Shown here piece after piece: positions 16,172 to 24,881 of a DNA stretch of 42,373 bases. Under the pieces are notes generated by a model. That model searched no databases and was not told where the DNA came from. It saw only the letters and a list, made by a program, of their open reading frames with translations. The translations under genes were made by a program, and so were the position numbers. Source of the stretch: Zoogloea sp. (GTDB lineage: Bacteria > Pseudomonadota > Gammaproteobacteria > Burkholderiales > Rhodocyclaceae); the NCBI RefSeq assembly GCF_030157465.1, contig NZ_JAOAUU010000116.1, positions 1 through 42,373 on the forward strand, in the 5' to 3' direction. Within the stretch, counting starts at the first letter, position 1. Every line of letters starts with the position of its first letter.

Positions 16172-17293
16172 ATGCATGCCATGGAGTACAAGGCTCTCTG
16201 GTCCTCGCTGCACGCCCGCTTTTCCGGCTGGAAAAGTGCGCCCCCCGCATTTGCGCCCGCCCCGCCGATCGGCTTCGATCTGGCGAGCGAGCGCCTGAAC
16301 CTGGCCCAGCTGAGCCGCAGCGGCACGAATTCGAGCTGGCGGGCCGCGGCCAGCCTGCCCTACCCCACGACCCGCGCCGAACTCCTCGAAGACCCGCAGC
16401 GCTTTCGCGACTTCGTCCAGGGCGCCCTGCACAGCCACGGCTTTCGCGGCAGGCGCGTCGTCAGCGTGCTTCCGCCCGGCGACCTGCAAGTCATCTCCAT
16501 CGACTACTCCACGCCCAACGGCCAGGACGACACCGGCGTGCTGCTGCGCACGCTCAAGGAACGCTTCAAGAACGGCCTCGACGACAGCGTGGTGGACATC
16601 ATCCCGATCCGCCGCCCGGCCGAAAGCAACCTGCGCTCGGCGGTCGTCGCCGTCGCCCCGCGCGATCGGGTGCTGGCCCACCTGGCCCTGCTCCAGGCCG
16701 CCGGCCTTGAACCCCTGGCCATCGACATCGGCCCCGCCGCACTGGCCCGGGTGGCTCGCGCAGTCGTCGTCGATCAACCCCGCGCCAACCTGCTGCTGCT
16801 CAACTTCGGCACCCGCAGGAGCTACATGACCCTGCTGTGGGGCCGCCGCCTGATGTTCGACCGCCAGGCCGACTTCGGCGAACAAAGCCTCGCCGACACC
16901 CTTGCCCGCAACCTCGACCTCGCCCCCGAGCGGGCCCTGGCGCTGCTGCGCCGGCACGGCCTGCACAACCAGGGCGACGAAGTGGGCTCCACCATCACCG
17001 AACTGCTGCAACCCGATCTCCAGCAACTCGCCCACGAGGTCAACCGCGTGCTGATCTACTTCGCCTCCCAAACCCACGGTGGCTCGGTGGACAGCATCTA
17101 CATCAGCGGCAGCATCGCCCGTCACCCGGGCGCGGCGGCATGCATCGGCCACCTGCTGGCCATGCCGGTCCACGTGCTCGACCCCTGGCAAATCGCCGGC
17201 AACCAACGCTCGCCCAAGGTCGAAACGCCGGCCGGCATGGCCGTCGCTGCCGGCCTGGCGCTGCGCGAGCCCGTCCGCCATGCCCGAAATTGA
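16172..17293 (+). CDS. PilM-like actin-fold assembly protein (MshI-like)
   Basis: A 373-residue cytoplasmic protein. The ATG at 16172 (MHAMEY) has an in-frame ATG at 16181 as alternative; no strong ribosome-binding site precedes either. It begins with an actin-like phosphate-loop region (IGFDLASERLNLAQLSR), equivalent to the GIDIG segment of PilM. The nucleotide-binding fold follows (VVSVLPPGDLQVISIDY, ANLLLLNFGTRRSYMTLLWG, VDSIYISGSIARHPG) and a final MAVAAGLAL helix. PilM proteins bind the N-terminal peptide of PilN and dock the inner-membrane ring to the motor. Its 3' end overlaps the PilN-like gene by 14 bp. Confidence 0.85.
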   Translation: MHAMEYKALWSSLHARFSGWKSAPPAFAPAPPIGFDLASERLNLAQLSRSGTNSSWRAAASLPYPTTRAELLEDPQRFRDFVQGALHSHGFRGRRVVSVLPPGDLQVISIDYSTPNGQDDTGVLLRTLKERFKNGLDDSVVDIIPIRRPAESNLRSAVVAVAPRDRVLAHLALLQAAGLEPLAIDIGPAALARVARAVVVDQPRANLLLLNFGTRRSYMTLLWGRRLMFDRQADFGEQSLADTLARNLDLAPERALALLRRHGLHNQGDEVGSTITELLQPDLQQLAHEVNRVLIYFASQTHGGSVDSIYISGSIARHPGAAACIGHLLAMPVHVLDPWQIAGNQRSPKVETPAGMAVAAGLALREPVRHARN

Positions 17294-17879
17294 CCTGATC
17301 CCCGCCTCCTGGCGGGCCGAACAGCGCACCCGGCGCGCCCTCCGCCGCGGCGCCATCGTGCTGGGCGGAATCGTGCTGGCCATCGCGGCCGGCCGCCTTG
17401 CGCTGGAATGGTCCATCCGCGAGCAGCAGGCCGCCATCCAGCAGGTCCAGGGCCTGCGCCGCGACGGCGAACGCACCACCGCGCAACTGGCCGCCCTGGA
17501 AGCCGGGCTCGCCGAAGCCCGCAGCCAGCAAGCCCTCATCGCCACGCTCAGGGGCGAAGGCTTCGTCGCCAGCGTCCTGCTTCCGCTGGACGAAACCCTC
17601 GGCGGTGACATCGGCTTCGACGAACTCATCTACGCCCGCCAAAGCCCCCTGCCCCTTCCCGGCAGCCCCACGCCGCCGCCGGTCGAAGCCAGCCTCGCCA
17701 TCCGCGGCAAGGCCCCCCACGCCGCCGCCATCGGCGAATTCGCCGACGCCCTCGGCAAGGCCGGCCCCTGCACCAAACCCCGCATGACCCCGGGCAACGT
17801 CAAACGCTACACCCGCCTGGAGCTGCTGGAATTCACGCTCAGCTGCCCGGTCAAGGCCAGACCCGGAGGCAGCACATGA
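17280..17879 (+). CDS. PilN-like inner-membrane ring protein
   Basis: A 199-residue bitopic protein. It opens MPEIDLIPASWR, the equivalent of the INLLPWR peptide that PilM binds. A transmembrane helix follows (about 20-37, GAIVLGGIVLAIAAGRLAL), then a coiled-coil-like stretch rich in Gln, Ala and Leu, and a periplasmic beta-rich domain with two cysteines (GPCTKP, TLSCPV) that could form a disulfide. The ATG lies inside the PilM-like gene, and the stop overlaps the PilO-like gene by 4 bp. Assignment rests on the N-terminal motif, topology and gene order. Confidence 0.8.
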   Translation: MPEIDLIPASWRAEQRTRRALRRGAIVLGGIVLAIAAGRLALEWSIREQQAAIQQVQGLRRDGERTTAQLAALEAGLAEARSQQALIATLRGEGFVASVLLPLDETLGGDIGFDELIYARQSPLPLPGSPTPPPVEASLAIRGKAPHAAAIGEFADALGKAGPCTKPRMTPGNVKRYTRLELLEFTLSCPVKARPGGST

Positions 17880-18433
17880 TCAGCCAGCTCATCAAGCTCG
17901 ACCCCCGCGTGCTGCGCCTGTGCCTCGTTGCGCTGCCGGCCATGCTCCTGCTGCTGGGCTGGAGCCATGTGCTGCGCCCGGCCTGGCAGGCCCGTCAGGC
18001 CGTCACCGCGCAAAACGTCGCCACCCGGCAGGCCCTCACCGAGCTGCCGGCCCGGCGCGCCCGGGCCGAGGCCCTCGCCCGCGAAGCCGCCACCCTCGAC
18101 CACCTGCTCGACGCCCCCGAAACCGCCCCGACCCGCCTCGCCGCCACGCTCGACGGCCTGGCCCGCGCGGCCGGAATCGAACTGCAGCCGGTGTTCCCCG
18201 GCCAGCAATCCGAATTCGAAGGCATGCACGAAACCCGCTACGAACTCGAAGCCAGCGGGCCTTACCCGCAACTGGCCGCGTGGCTGGGCGCCATCGAAAC
18301 CCGCCTCGGCAACGTCGCCATCCAGGAGGCGCGTTTCACCCGCCAGCCGACCAGCGACGCCATCAGCCTGCACCTGCGCCTGGCCGTGTATCGCCGCCCC
18401 GCCACCGCCCCGCTCACGCCGGACACGCCATGA
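17876..18433 (+). CDS. PilO/GspM-like inner-membrane ring protein (MshJ-like)
   Basis: A 185-residue protein with a short cytoplasmic N-terminus (MISQLIKLDPRVLRLC), one transmembrane helix (about 16-33) and a coiled-coil-like segment (about 38-75). A ferredoxin-like periplasmic domain follows, with LDGLARAAGIELQPVFPG and YELEASGPYPQLAAWLGAIETRLGNVAIQEARF; the last part is the family's most conserved segment. It overlaps both neighbours by 4 bp. It is expected to heterodimerise with the PilN-like protein and link the motor platform to the secretin through the MshK-like protein. Confidence 0.82.
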   Translation: MISQLIKLDPRVLRLCLVALPAMLLLLGWSHVLRPAWQARQAVTAQNVATRQALTELPARRARAEALAREAATLDHLLDAPETAPTRLAATLDGLARAAGIELQPVFPGQQSEFEGMHETRYELEASGPYPQLAAWLGAIETRLGNVAIQEARFTRQPTSDAISLHLRLAVYRRPATAPLTPDTP

Positions 18434-18792
18434 AACGCCTCGCTCCGCTGATCGCGGCCCTGCTGCTGCCGAGCGCGCCGGCCCACGCCGAAAGCGCCAC
18501 CACCGCGCTGCCCGTGCCGATCCGCCACAACCCCTTCCGCCGCCTGGCCGACAGCCCCCTTGCCACGGATGGCGCGGCCGCCCCGGCTCCCGCCGAATGG
18601 AAGCCGACCCTGCGCGGCGTGCTGCGGGCCGGACCCAATTCACTTGCCGACGTGGACGGCCAGATGGTCGCCATCGGCGAAAAACTCGACGGCCATCGCC
18701 TGCTGTCGGTCTCCGATTACCAGGCCGTTTTCGAAAAAGAAGGGCGCCGCGTCATCCTCGACATGCGCCGCCCCCAGGAGCCCAGACCGTGA
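18430..18792 (+). CDS. MshK-like periplasmic pilus assembly protein
   Basis: A 120-residue protein with a signal peptide (MKRLAPLIAALLLPSAPAHA, probable cleavage after AHA). The mature part contains HNPFRRLADS, then a small beta domain: EWKPTLRGVLRAGPNSLADVDGQMVAIGEKLDGHRLLSVSDYQAVFEKEGRRVIL. The pattern of LRGVL, a small residue, a variable or DGQ segment, GE, and V-loop resembles the HR domain of GspC/PilP and the MshK family. It would contact the secretin's N-terminal domains in the periplasm. It overlaps its neighbours by 4 bp on each side. Confidence 0.75.
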   Translation: MKRLAPLIAALLLPSAPAHAESATTALPVPIRHNPFRRLADSPLATDGAAAPAPAEWKPTLRGVLRAGPNSLADVDGQMVAIGEKLDGHRLLSVSDYQAVFEKEGRRVILDMRRPQEPRP

Positions 18793-20105
18793 TCCGCCAA
18801 CGTTCCGCCGCAGCCCTGCTGGCCCTTGCCCTGCTCGGCACCGGCCTGCCCCCCGCGTTTGCCGGCGAGCCTGCCGGCCCGCGCCGCATCAGCGTGAATC
18901 TGCGTGAAGTGCCGATCAACGATGTGTTCGAAATGCTCTCGCGCAACGAAAAAATCAATGTGCTGGTGGGCAAGGGCATCACCGGCAACATCTCGGTGAA
19001 CCTCTACAACGTGAGCGCCGAAGACGCCGTGCGGGCCGTTGCCGAGGCCGGCGGCTACATCGCCGAGCGCCGCGGCGACACCTTCCAGATCGTCGAACGC
19101 AAGGACGCCGGCCTCGACGGGCTGTCGGGCAACAGCGTGCTGCGCACCTTCAAGGTCCAGTATTCCAACCCCAAGACCGTGGCCGACATCCTCACCAAGC
19201 ACGTCTCGCGCTACGGCAAGATCACCCCGCTGCTCGAGCGCAACCTGATCGTCGTCGAAGACCAGCCGGCCTACGTGGAGCGCATTGCCGCGCTGCTCGA
19301 GCAGGTGGATCTGCAGCCGCGCCAGATCCTCATCGAAGCCAAGATTCTCGAAGTGCGCCTCGACCGCAACGAGGCCTTCGGCGTCGACTGGTCGAAGGTC
19401 GTGGGGGGCAGCAACCGCACATTCACCGGCGGCACCCGGGGGCTCGCCGACCGCGCCGGCAGCGGGCTGTTTTTCAGCGTGGTGAGCGACAACCTGAATA
19501 TTTACCTGAGCGCCCTGGCCAGCAAGGGCCGCGTAACTACGCTATCGACGCCCAAGCTGCTGGCCCTCGAAAACCAGCAGGCCATCACCTCGATCGGCGA
19601 CCAGACCGGCTACAAGGTCACGACGACGATCAACCAGGTCACCACCGAATCGATCCAGTTTCTCGAATCCGGCGTCATCCTGCGGGTCACGCCGTCCATC
19701 GACGAGCGCGGGCGCATCCTGATGAAGATCCACCCCGAGGTGAGCACCGCGTCGGTGAACAACAACATCCCGTCCAAGAACAGCACCCAGGTGAACACCA
19801 CCCTGATCGCCGAGGACGGGCAGGCCATCTTCATCGGCGGGCTGATCCGCAACAGCAGCAACTACAAGCGCAGCGGCGTTCCGGTGCTCGGCGAAATCCC
19901 GGTGATCGGCGCGGCGTTTTCCCACTGGGACGACGGCGGCGTCAGCACCGAAACGGTCGTGGTGATCACCCCGCGCATCATCCGCGACGACCCCCCCGAC
20001 GCGCTGGCCACCCGCACGTTGCGCCTCGACGACAGCGAACCGCCGCTCCTGCGCAGCGCCGCCAGCCTCGAAGCCTCCCTCGAGCAACTGCGCCCGCGAG
20101 ATTAA
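18789..20105 (+). CDS. mshL: MshL-like outer-membrane secretin
   Basis: A 438-residue secretin read from GTG at 18789, overlapping the previous stop (GTGA). A signal peptide (about 1-25, ending AFAG) is followed by an STN/N0-type domain (ISVNLREVPINDVFEML ... FQIVER, about 33-102). One N-domain follows (FKVQYSNPKTVADILTKHV, LIVVEDQPAYVERIAALLEQVD). The secretin core contains RQILIEAKILEVRLDRNEAFGVDW and VTTLSTPKLLALENQQA. The signature segment is SGVPVLGEIPVIGAAF, then VVVITPRII. It is compact relative to longer MshL proteins. It forms the outer-membrane gate for the fibre. No lipobox was seen. Confidence 0.92.
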   Translation: MIRQRSAAALLALALLGTGLPPAFAGEPAGPRRISVNLREVPINDVFEMLSRNEKINVLVGKGITGNISVNLYNVSAEDAVRAVAEAGGYIAERRGDTFQIVERKDAGLDGLSGNSVLRTFKVQYSNPKTVADILTKHVSRYGKITPLLERNLIVVEDQPAYVERIAALLEQVDLQPRQILIEAKILEVRLDRNEAFGVDWSKVVGGSNRTFTGGTRGLADRAGSGLFFSVVSDNLNIYLSALASKGRVTTLSTPKLLALENQQAITSIGDQTGYKVTTTINQVTTESIQFLESGVILRVTPSIDERGRILMKIHPEVSTASVNNNIPSKNSTQVNTTLIAEDGQAIFIGGLIRNSSNYKRSGVPVLGEIPVIGAAFSHWDDGGVSTETVVVITPRIIRDDPPDALATRTLRLDDSEPPLLRSAASLEASLEQLRPRD

Positions 20106-20113
20106 GGGATCAC

Positions 20114-20146
20114 GTTGAAGCACAGCGCTTGCGGCTGCGCTTCAAC
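20114..20146. terminator. Hairpin between convergent mshL and the small His-rich gene
   Basis: GTTGAAGC (20114-20121) pairs with GCTTCAAC (20139-20146). An inner CAGC/GCTG extends the stem to about 12 pairs with one mismatch. It lies 8 bp after the secretin stop and 15 bp after the stop of the opposite-strand small gene. No U-run follows on either strand, so a shared bidirectional terminator is likely but not certain. Confidence 0.55.
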
Positions 20147-20160
20147 CCACCGGGCCTGCC

Positions 20161-20340
20161 TCAGGCCGTCGCGCCAGCGGGGTGGCTGGCGGCAACTTCC
20201 TCGTGTTCCCACTCGGCAACGGTTGCCGACAGCAGACGGGCCTTTTCGTGGGCATCCGGGGCGTGGTGATGTTCGGCCTCGAAATGTTCCAGGGCCTCGT
20301 GGCAGGCTTCGGCCTTGGTGGCAGCGTGGGTGTGCGGCAT
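20161..20340 (-). CDS. Small His/Glu/Ala-rich hypothetical protein
   Basis: A 59-residue protein starting MPHTHAATKAEACHEALEHF and containing EAEHHHAPDAHEKA and EWEHEEVAASH. About one sixth of its residues are histidines and many are acidic, so metal binding is possible but unproven. ATG at 20340 is chosen because GAGAG lies shortly upstream. A longer frame from 20442 would start inside the palindromic operator and has no ribosome-binding site. No family was recognised. Predicted structure is two short amphipathic helices. It is preceded by a promoter-like sequence and a PhaR/PhbF-type palindrome, which hints at a link with PHA metabolism. Confidence 0.6.
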   Translation of the reverse strand: MPHTHAATKAEACHEALEHFEAEHHHAPDAHEKARLLSATVAEWEHEEVAASHPAGATA

Positions 20341-20430
20341 GGTGAAACTCTCTTTCTGGTCATCTGAAGACAAGGCGCAGGCCAGGGCGGAGCCCGGAAA
20401 ACCGGCGAATCCGCGCGTATGGGCAAGGCC

Positions 20431-20453
20431 GTTATGTTGCAATGCAACATAAC
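20431..20453. promoter_or_regulatory. 23-bp palindromic operator, PhbF/PhaR-like
   Basis: The half-site GTTATGTTGCA (20431-20441) and its exact complement TGCAACATAAC (20443-20453) flank a single central base. The core TGTTGCAATGCAA fits TG[N]TGC[N]3GCAA, the consensus I recall for PhbF of Herbaspirillum, a PhaR-family repressor of PHA genes. The site lies 91 bp upstream of the small minus-strand gene and just downstream of a promoter-like sequence, as a repressor site would. Confidence 0.65.
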
Positions 20454-20454
20454 C

Positions 20455-20484
20455 ATTTTAACGAAGTGGAATGCCCCGGGGCAA
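20455..20484 (-). promoter_or_regulatory. Candidate sigma-70 promoter of the small His-rich gene
   Basis: On the minus strand TTGCCC (20479-20484) and TAAAAT (20455-20460) are spaced by 18 bp. Transcription would start inside the 23-bp palindrome at 20431-20453, so a protein bound there should block it. The -35 match is only moderate. Confidence 0.45.
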
Positions 20485-20601
20485 GCGCCCGGAAGCCAGG
20501 ACACGCGCAAAAATTCCGCAGTGCAGCCAAAAAGGAATCGCTGCAGACCCGCAGCAACCACGGCCCGAGGCTGAAAAGGCCCGCTCTACACCAGGCCCGG
20601 C

Positions 20602-21171
20602 TCAGGGCGGGATGTCGCCCGGACGATCCACGTCCTGCAGCACGCCGGGATCGGCAGTGTAGATCCGGCGCAGCAGGCCCCGATTGCCGCCGATGACGGC
20701 CCGCGCGCCTTCGTCGCCGGTGAGCGCCAGCAGTTCGGGCCGCCAGCGGGCCGCAAAGCCCACCGGGTGGCCACGCTGGCCATCGACGAAAGCTGCGGCC
20801 AGGGCGGCGCCCTCGGCCAGGGCATCCGCCACGCGGCGGAGGGTGACGGGCTGGATGAAGGGCATGTCGGCCAGCGTCACCAGCCACCCGGTTGCGTCCG
20901 GGCTGGCGGCGACGCCGGCGGCGAGGGTGTGGCCCATGCCGCCGCAGGATTCAGGGCTGAACACGATCTCCAGCCCTTCCGCGGCCAGCAGGCCGGCGAG
21001 CACGCCCTGCTCGGGCCGCAGCACGGCAATGCTGCGCGGGCAGACGCCCCGCAGCGTACGCGCCGAAACCACCGCCATCGGAGTGCCGCAGGCCAGCGGG
21101 TGGAGCAGCTTGTCGCTGCCGAAGCGCGTCCCCTGCCCGGCCGCCAGCAGCAGGCCAACGACGCCGGCCAC
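20602..21171 (-). CDS. mocA: MocA-like molybdenum cofactor nucleotidyltransferase
   Basis: A 189-residue MobA-like transferase. The nucleotide-binding signature is GLLLAAGQGTRFGSDKLLHPL near the N-terminus, followed by GGMGHTLAAGV and the metal-binding VTLADMPFI. HPVGFAARW is the region that in MocA/NboR-type enzymes contacts the dinucleotide cofactor. MocA transfers CMP from CTP to molybdopterin, giving the cytosine dinucleotide cofactor used by xanthine-oxidase family enzymes. It lies 4 bp after xdhC in the molybdenum hydroxylase run, so it most likely supplies the cofactor of the IorAB-like enzyme. It is last in the operon. Confidence 0.82.
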   Translation of the reverse strand: MAGVVGLLLAAGQGTRFGSDKLLHPLACGTPMAVVSARTLRGVCPRSIAVLRPEQGVLAGLLAAEGLEIVFSPESCGGMGHTLAAGVAASPDATGWLVTLADMPFIQPVTLRRVADALAEGAALAAAFVDGQRGHPVGFAARWRPELLALTGDEGARAVIGGNRGLLRRIYTADPGVLQDVDRPGDIPP

Positions 21172-21175
21172 CGGG

Positions 21176-22174
21176 CTAGCCGATTCCGCAGCCGGAGCCG
21201 GCCGGCATCGCGCTTTCCGGCCGGGCGAGCGTCACGCCGTTTTTTACGGCGGTCATCTCGGCCAGGATGGATACCGCGATTTCAGGCGGCGTGCGGCTGC
21301 CGATGTACACGCCGATGGGGCCGTGAAGACGTTCGACCTCGGCGCTCGAGAGGTCGAAGTATTTGAGCAGGCGCTCCTTGCGGGCCGCGTTGTTCACCCG
21401 CGAGCCCAGCGCCCCCACGTAAAAGGCCGGCGACTTGAGCGCTTCGAGCAGGGCCATGTCGTCGAGTTTGGGGTCGTGGGTGAGGGCGACGATGGCGGTG
21501 TGGGGGTCGGGCAGCATGTCGAGAACCACGTCGTCGGGCATGCCGGCAAGCAGCGGTGCGCCGGGCACGTCCCATTCGGTCGAATATTCCTCGCGCGGAT
21601 CGCACACAGAAACCGCGTAATCCAGCGCCTGGGCCATGGGCGCCAGGTAACGGGCGATCTGCCCGGCACCAATGATCAAGAGGCGCCAGTGGGGGCCGTG
21701 AAGGGTTGCGAGGCGCTGGCCATCCCATTGCAGGGTTTCGCCGCGGCAGGCATCGACGATGCGCACCGCGCCGCCGGCCAGATCCACCTCGCGGCGCACC
21801 AGCTGGCCGGCCTCGATGCGGGCCGCCAGATCCGCCAGCCGGGCCGCCTCGGGGGCCGGCTCGACGACCAGCTCCAGGGTGCCGCCACAGGGCAGGCCAA
21901 AGCGGGCCGCCTCGTCGCGGGTCACGCCATAACGGAGCACGAAGGGCTGGCTGCCGCCGATGTGACCACCCCGCATGCGGGCGATCAGATCGTCCTCGAC
22001 GCAGCCGCCGGACACCGAGCCCTGCACCCGGCCGTCGTCCCGCAGGGCCATCCAGGCCCCCGCCGGACGGGGCGCCGAGCCCCAGGTGCGGGCCACGGTC
22101 ACCAGCGCCGCCCGCCGCCCCTCGCCCATCCAGCGGCGCAGGGCGGCGAGAACCTGCAGATCCTGGCTGTCCAT
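21176..22174 (-). CDS. xdhC: XdhC-family molybdenum hydroxylase maturation protein
   Basis: A 332-residue protein. The N-terminal XdhC/CoxI domain (about 1-95) has LVTVARTWGSAPRPAGAWM and the hallmark GSVSGGCVEDDLI with its cysteine. The C-terminal Rossmann domain (about 160-310) has LLIIGAGQIARYLAPMA, AIVALTHDPKLDDMALLEAL, FYVGALGS and GVYIGSRTPPEIAVSILAEM. XdhC binds the molybdenum cofactor, supports its sulfuration and inserts it into the hydroxylase large subunit. It sits between iorB (33 bp upstream) and mocA (4 bp downstream), which fits a maturation role for that enzyme. Confidence 0.9.
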   Translation of the reverse strand: MDSQDLQVLAALRRWMGEGRRAALVTVARTWGSAPRPAGAWMALRDDGRVQGSVSGGCVEDDLIARMRGGHIGGSQPFVLRYGVTRDEAARFGLPCGGTLELVVEPAPEAARLADLAARIEAGQLVRREVDLAGGAVRIVDACRGETLQWDGQRLATLHGPHWRLLIIGAGQIARYLAPMAQALDYAVSVCDPREEYSTEWDVPGAPLLAGMPDDVVLDMLPDPHTAIVALTHDPKLDDMALLEALKSPAFYVGALGSRVNNAARKERLLKYFDLSSAEVERLHGPIGVYIGSRTPPEIAVSILAEMTAVKNGVTLARPESAMPAGSGCGIG

Positions 22175-22207
22175 GTCAGGACGCCTTCAGGCTTTGTATC
22201 TGCATGC

Positions 22208-24412
22208 TCAGGCCTTCAGCTCGTCGGTACGGAAAGGCATCCGCGTGAGCCACTTGCCGGTGGCCGCGGCAATCGCGTTGGCCACGGCCGGCGCCACGGG
22301 CGGCACGCCGGGCTCGCCGATGCCGGTCGGCTTTTCGGCCGAGGCGACGATGTGCACGTCCACCCTGGGCATCTCGTTGATGCGGATCGGCGCGTACTCG
22401 CCGAAGTTGCCCTGCTCGACCACGCCGTCCTTCAGCGTGATTTCGCCGTGCAACGCCGCCGACAGCGCAAAGCCCACCGAGCCTTCGATCTGCGAACGGA
22501 TGTTGTCCGGGTTGATGGCCATGCCGCAATCCACCGCGGCCACGATGCGGTCGACCTTGACGCTGCCATCCGCCGCCACCGTGACCTCCGCCACCTGGGC
22601 GACGAAGGAATGGAAGGATTCATGCACCGCCACGCCCCGGCCGCGACGCTCGCCGGCCTTGCCCTTGGGCAGCGGCGTGCCCCAGCCGGCCTTGTCGGCG
22701 GCCAGGCGCAGCACGGCGGCGTGGCGCGGGTGGCTGGCGAGCAGCTTGAGGCGCAGGGCCACCGGGTCTTGCCCGCCTTCCACAGCAAGCCGGTCGAGGA
22801 AGGTTTCGGTGGAATAGGCGGTGTGGGTCGAGCCCACCGAACGCCACCACAGCACCGGCACATCGATGCCGGCGGGGGTGTGCAGTTCGACCTGCAGATT
22901 GGGAATGGCGTAGGGCAGCGTGGCGGCGCCTTCCACCGACAGGCCATCGACGCCGTCCTTGATCATGAAGCCTTCGAAGGGCGAACCCTTGGCGATGGAC
23001 TGGCCCACCAGGCGATGACGCCAGGCGCGGATGCTGCCGTCGGCGTCCAGCGTGGCTTCGAGGCGGTGGTGGAACATCGGCCGGTAGTAGCCGGCCTTCA
23101 TGTCGTCCTCACGCATCCACACCAGCTTGACCGGGGCCTTGGCGTGCGCGCCCTCGCCCAGCGCCTTGACGATGGAGGCGGCTTCGCGGATGTAATCCAC
23201 CTTGGTGCTGGCACGCCGGCCGAAGCTGCCGCCAGCGTAGAGCATGTGGATGTTCACCTTCTCCGGCGGGAGATTGAACATGGCCGCCAGGGCGCCCTGG
23301 TCGACGGTCTGGAACTGCTCGCCATTCCACACGTCGAGGCCGTCGGCGGTGCGCTGGATGACGCAGTTCATCGGCTCCATGGCGGCGTGGGCCAGGTAGG
23401 GAAAGTCGTAGCTGGCACTGACTACCTTGCCGGCGCCGGCCAGGGCCGCGTTCGCATCGCCATCCTTGCGGGCGACCAGGCCGGGGGTTTGGCCGAGGGC
23501 CTGGTAACTGGCCCGCATTTCGTCGGTGCCGAGCTTGAAGGCCGCGCTGTCGTCCCATTCCACGGTCAGCGCGTCGCGGCCCTTTTTGGCTGTCCAGGTG
23601 TCCTTGGCCAGCACGGCCACGGCGCCGGGAATGGCGACCACGTCGATGACGCCCTTGATGGCCTTGGCCTTGCTGGCGTCGAACGACTTGACCTTGCCGC
23701 CAAAGCGCGGCGAGTGGGCCACCACCGCCACCAGCATGCCCGGCAGGTGCACGTCCTGGGTGAATTGGGCGCTGCCGTTGGTCTTGGCGAAGCTGTCCTT
23801 GCGGTTGGCGTGCTTGCCGATGAGGCGGAAATCCTTCGGATCCTTGAGCGTCACGCTGGCCGGCACGGCTTCGGCAGCAGCGGCTTCGGCCAGCTCGCCA
23901 AAAGTGGCCCTGCGCTTGCTGGCGGCGTGGCTGACGACGCCTTCACGCACCGTGATTTCGGCGGCCGGCACGTTCCAGCGCTTGGCGGCAGCGGATACCA
24001 GCATGGCGCGGGCGGTGGCGCCGGTCTGGCGCAGCTGGTCCCACGAATTGGCCATGGCGGTGCTGCCGCCGGTGCCCTGCATGGGGCCGAAGGCCAGGTT
24101 GTTGAAGCGCTTGGCGTCGGCCGGCGCGCCTTCCACCTTCACTTGCGGCCAGGCGGCGTCGAGCTCTTCGGCCACGATGGTGGCCAGGCCCGTGTAGGTG
24201 CCCTGCCCCATTTCGAGGTGTTTGGAGAGCACCGTCACGGTGTTGTCGGCACCGATGCGCAGGAAGGGCGTCGGCTCGAAGGGAGCGACGGCAGCCTGGG
24301 CCGCGGCGGCACCGGCCTTGGCGGCGAAGGCCGGCAGCGACAAACCGAGGGTGAGGCCGGCGGCGCCCTGCAGGAAGCCACGGCGGGAGAGGTTCTGGAT
24401 GGGGTTGTTCAT
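22208..24412 (-). CDS. iorB: Molybdopterin-binding subunit of an isoquinoline 1-oxidoreductase-like hydroxylase
   Basis: A 734-residue large subunit of the xanthine-oxidase family. ATG at 24412 gives [31 protein letters not shown]. This twin-arginine signal means the folded enzyme is exported or membrane-associated. Family motifs include [60 protein letters not shown] and [13 protein letters not shown]. Near the C-terminus [17 protein letters not shown] carries the catalytic base Glu. The cofactor should be the molybdopterin cytosine dinucleotide form, with electrons passing to the 2Fe-2S subunit encoded 10 bp upstream. The substrate could be an N-heterocycle or an aldehyde; the sequence does not decide it. 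Confidence 0.88.
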   Translation of the reverse strand: MNNPIQNLSRRGFLQGAAGLTLGLSLPAFAAKAGAAAAQAAVAPFEPTPFLRIGADNTVTVLSKHLEMGQGTYTGLATIVAEELDAAWPQVKVEGAPADAKRFNNLAFGPMQGTGGSTAMANSWDQLRQTGATARAMLVSAAAKRWNVPAAEITVREGVVSHAASKRRATFGELAEAAAAEAVPASVTLKDPKDFRLIGKHANRKDSFAKTNGSAQFTQDVHLPGMLVAVVAHSPRFGGKVKSFDASKAKAIKGVIDVVAIPGAVAVLAKDTWTAKKGRDALTVEWDDSAAFKLGTDEMRASYQALGQTPGLVARKDGDANAALAGAGKVVSASYDFPYLAHAAMEPMNCVIQRTADGLDVWNGEQFQTVDQGALAAMFNLPPEKVNIHMLYAGGSFGRRASTKVDYIREAASIVKALGEGAHAKAPVKLVWMREDDMKAGYYRPMFHHRLEATLDADGSIRAWRHRLVGQSIAKGSPFEGFMIKDGVDGLSVEGAATLPYAIPNLQVELHTPAGIDVPVLWWRSVGSTHTAYSTETFLDRLAVEGGQDPVALRLKLLASHPRHAAVLRLAADKAGWGTPLPKGKAGERRGRGVAVHESFHSFVAQVAEVTVAADGSVKVDRIVAAVDCGMAINPDNIRSQIEGSVGFALSAALHGEITLKDGVVEQGNFGEYAPIRINEMPRVDVHIVASAEKPTGIGEPGVPPVAPAVANAIAAATGKWLTRMPFRTDELKA

Positions 24413-24422
24413 GGTCGACTCC

Positions 24423-24881
24423 TTACGCCAGGGCCTTGGCGGCTTCGTGGATGGCCGCGCGGATGCGCACATAGGTGGCGCAGCGGCACAGGTTGCCGGC
24501 CATGGCGGCGTCGATGTCGGCGTCGGTGGGGTGCTTCTTGGTGTTCAGCAGGCTGACCGCGCTCATGATCTGGCCCGACTGGCAGTAGCCGCACTGCACC
24601 ACGTCGAGCTTGCGCCACGCCTCCTGCACGGCCCGGCCCACGCGGGAGCTGTCGGCGACTTCGATGGTGGTGATCTTCTTGCCGGCCACGTCGGCGACCG
24701 GCGTGATACAGGAACGGGTCGGCTGGCCATTCACATGAACGGTACAGGCGCCGCACAGGCCGGTGCCACAGCCGTACTTGGTGCCGGTAAGCAGCAGCGT
24801 ATCGCGCAGGGCCCACAGCAGCGGGGTGTCGGGTTCGACGTCGACGCGCCGCGGCGTGCCGTTCACGGTGAGCTGGATCAT
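24423..24881 (-). CDS. iorA: 2Fe-2S subunit of the IorAB-like hydroxylase
   Basis: A 152-residue small subunit. ATG at 24881 is preceded by GGAG; a longer frame to 24989 has no support. The plant-type ferredoxin domain carries the first cluster cysteines in [22 protein letters not shown]. The second, helical domain carries [10 protein letters not shown] and NLCRCATY. Both clusters are complete. There is no export signal, so it would be co-exported with the twin-arginine-tagged large subunit. It is first gene of the operon, divergent from an AraC-type regulator. Confidence 0.92.
   Translation of the reverse strand: MIQLTVNGTPRRVDVEPDTPLLWALRDTLLLTGTKYGCGTGLCGACTVHVNGQPTRSCITPVADVAGKKITTIEVADSSRVGRAVQEAWRKLDVVQCGYCQSGQIMSAVSLLNTKKHPTDADIDAAMAGNLCRCATYVRIRAAIHEAAKALA

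Noticed and set aside
20442-20696. An 84-codon plus-strand frame right of the palindrome
   Set aside because: No ribosome-binding site, Arg/Ala-rich shadow-like composition, and it runs into the 3' end of mocA on the other strand.
20684-24556. A 1290-codon open frame on the plus strand antisense to mocA, xdhC and iorB
   Set aside because: It is a by-product of high GC and third-position bias. The translation is low-complexity His/Gly/Val-rich with no domains, while the opposite strand encodes well-conserved enzymes.
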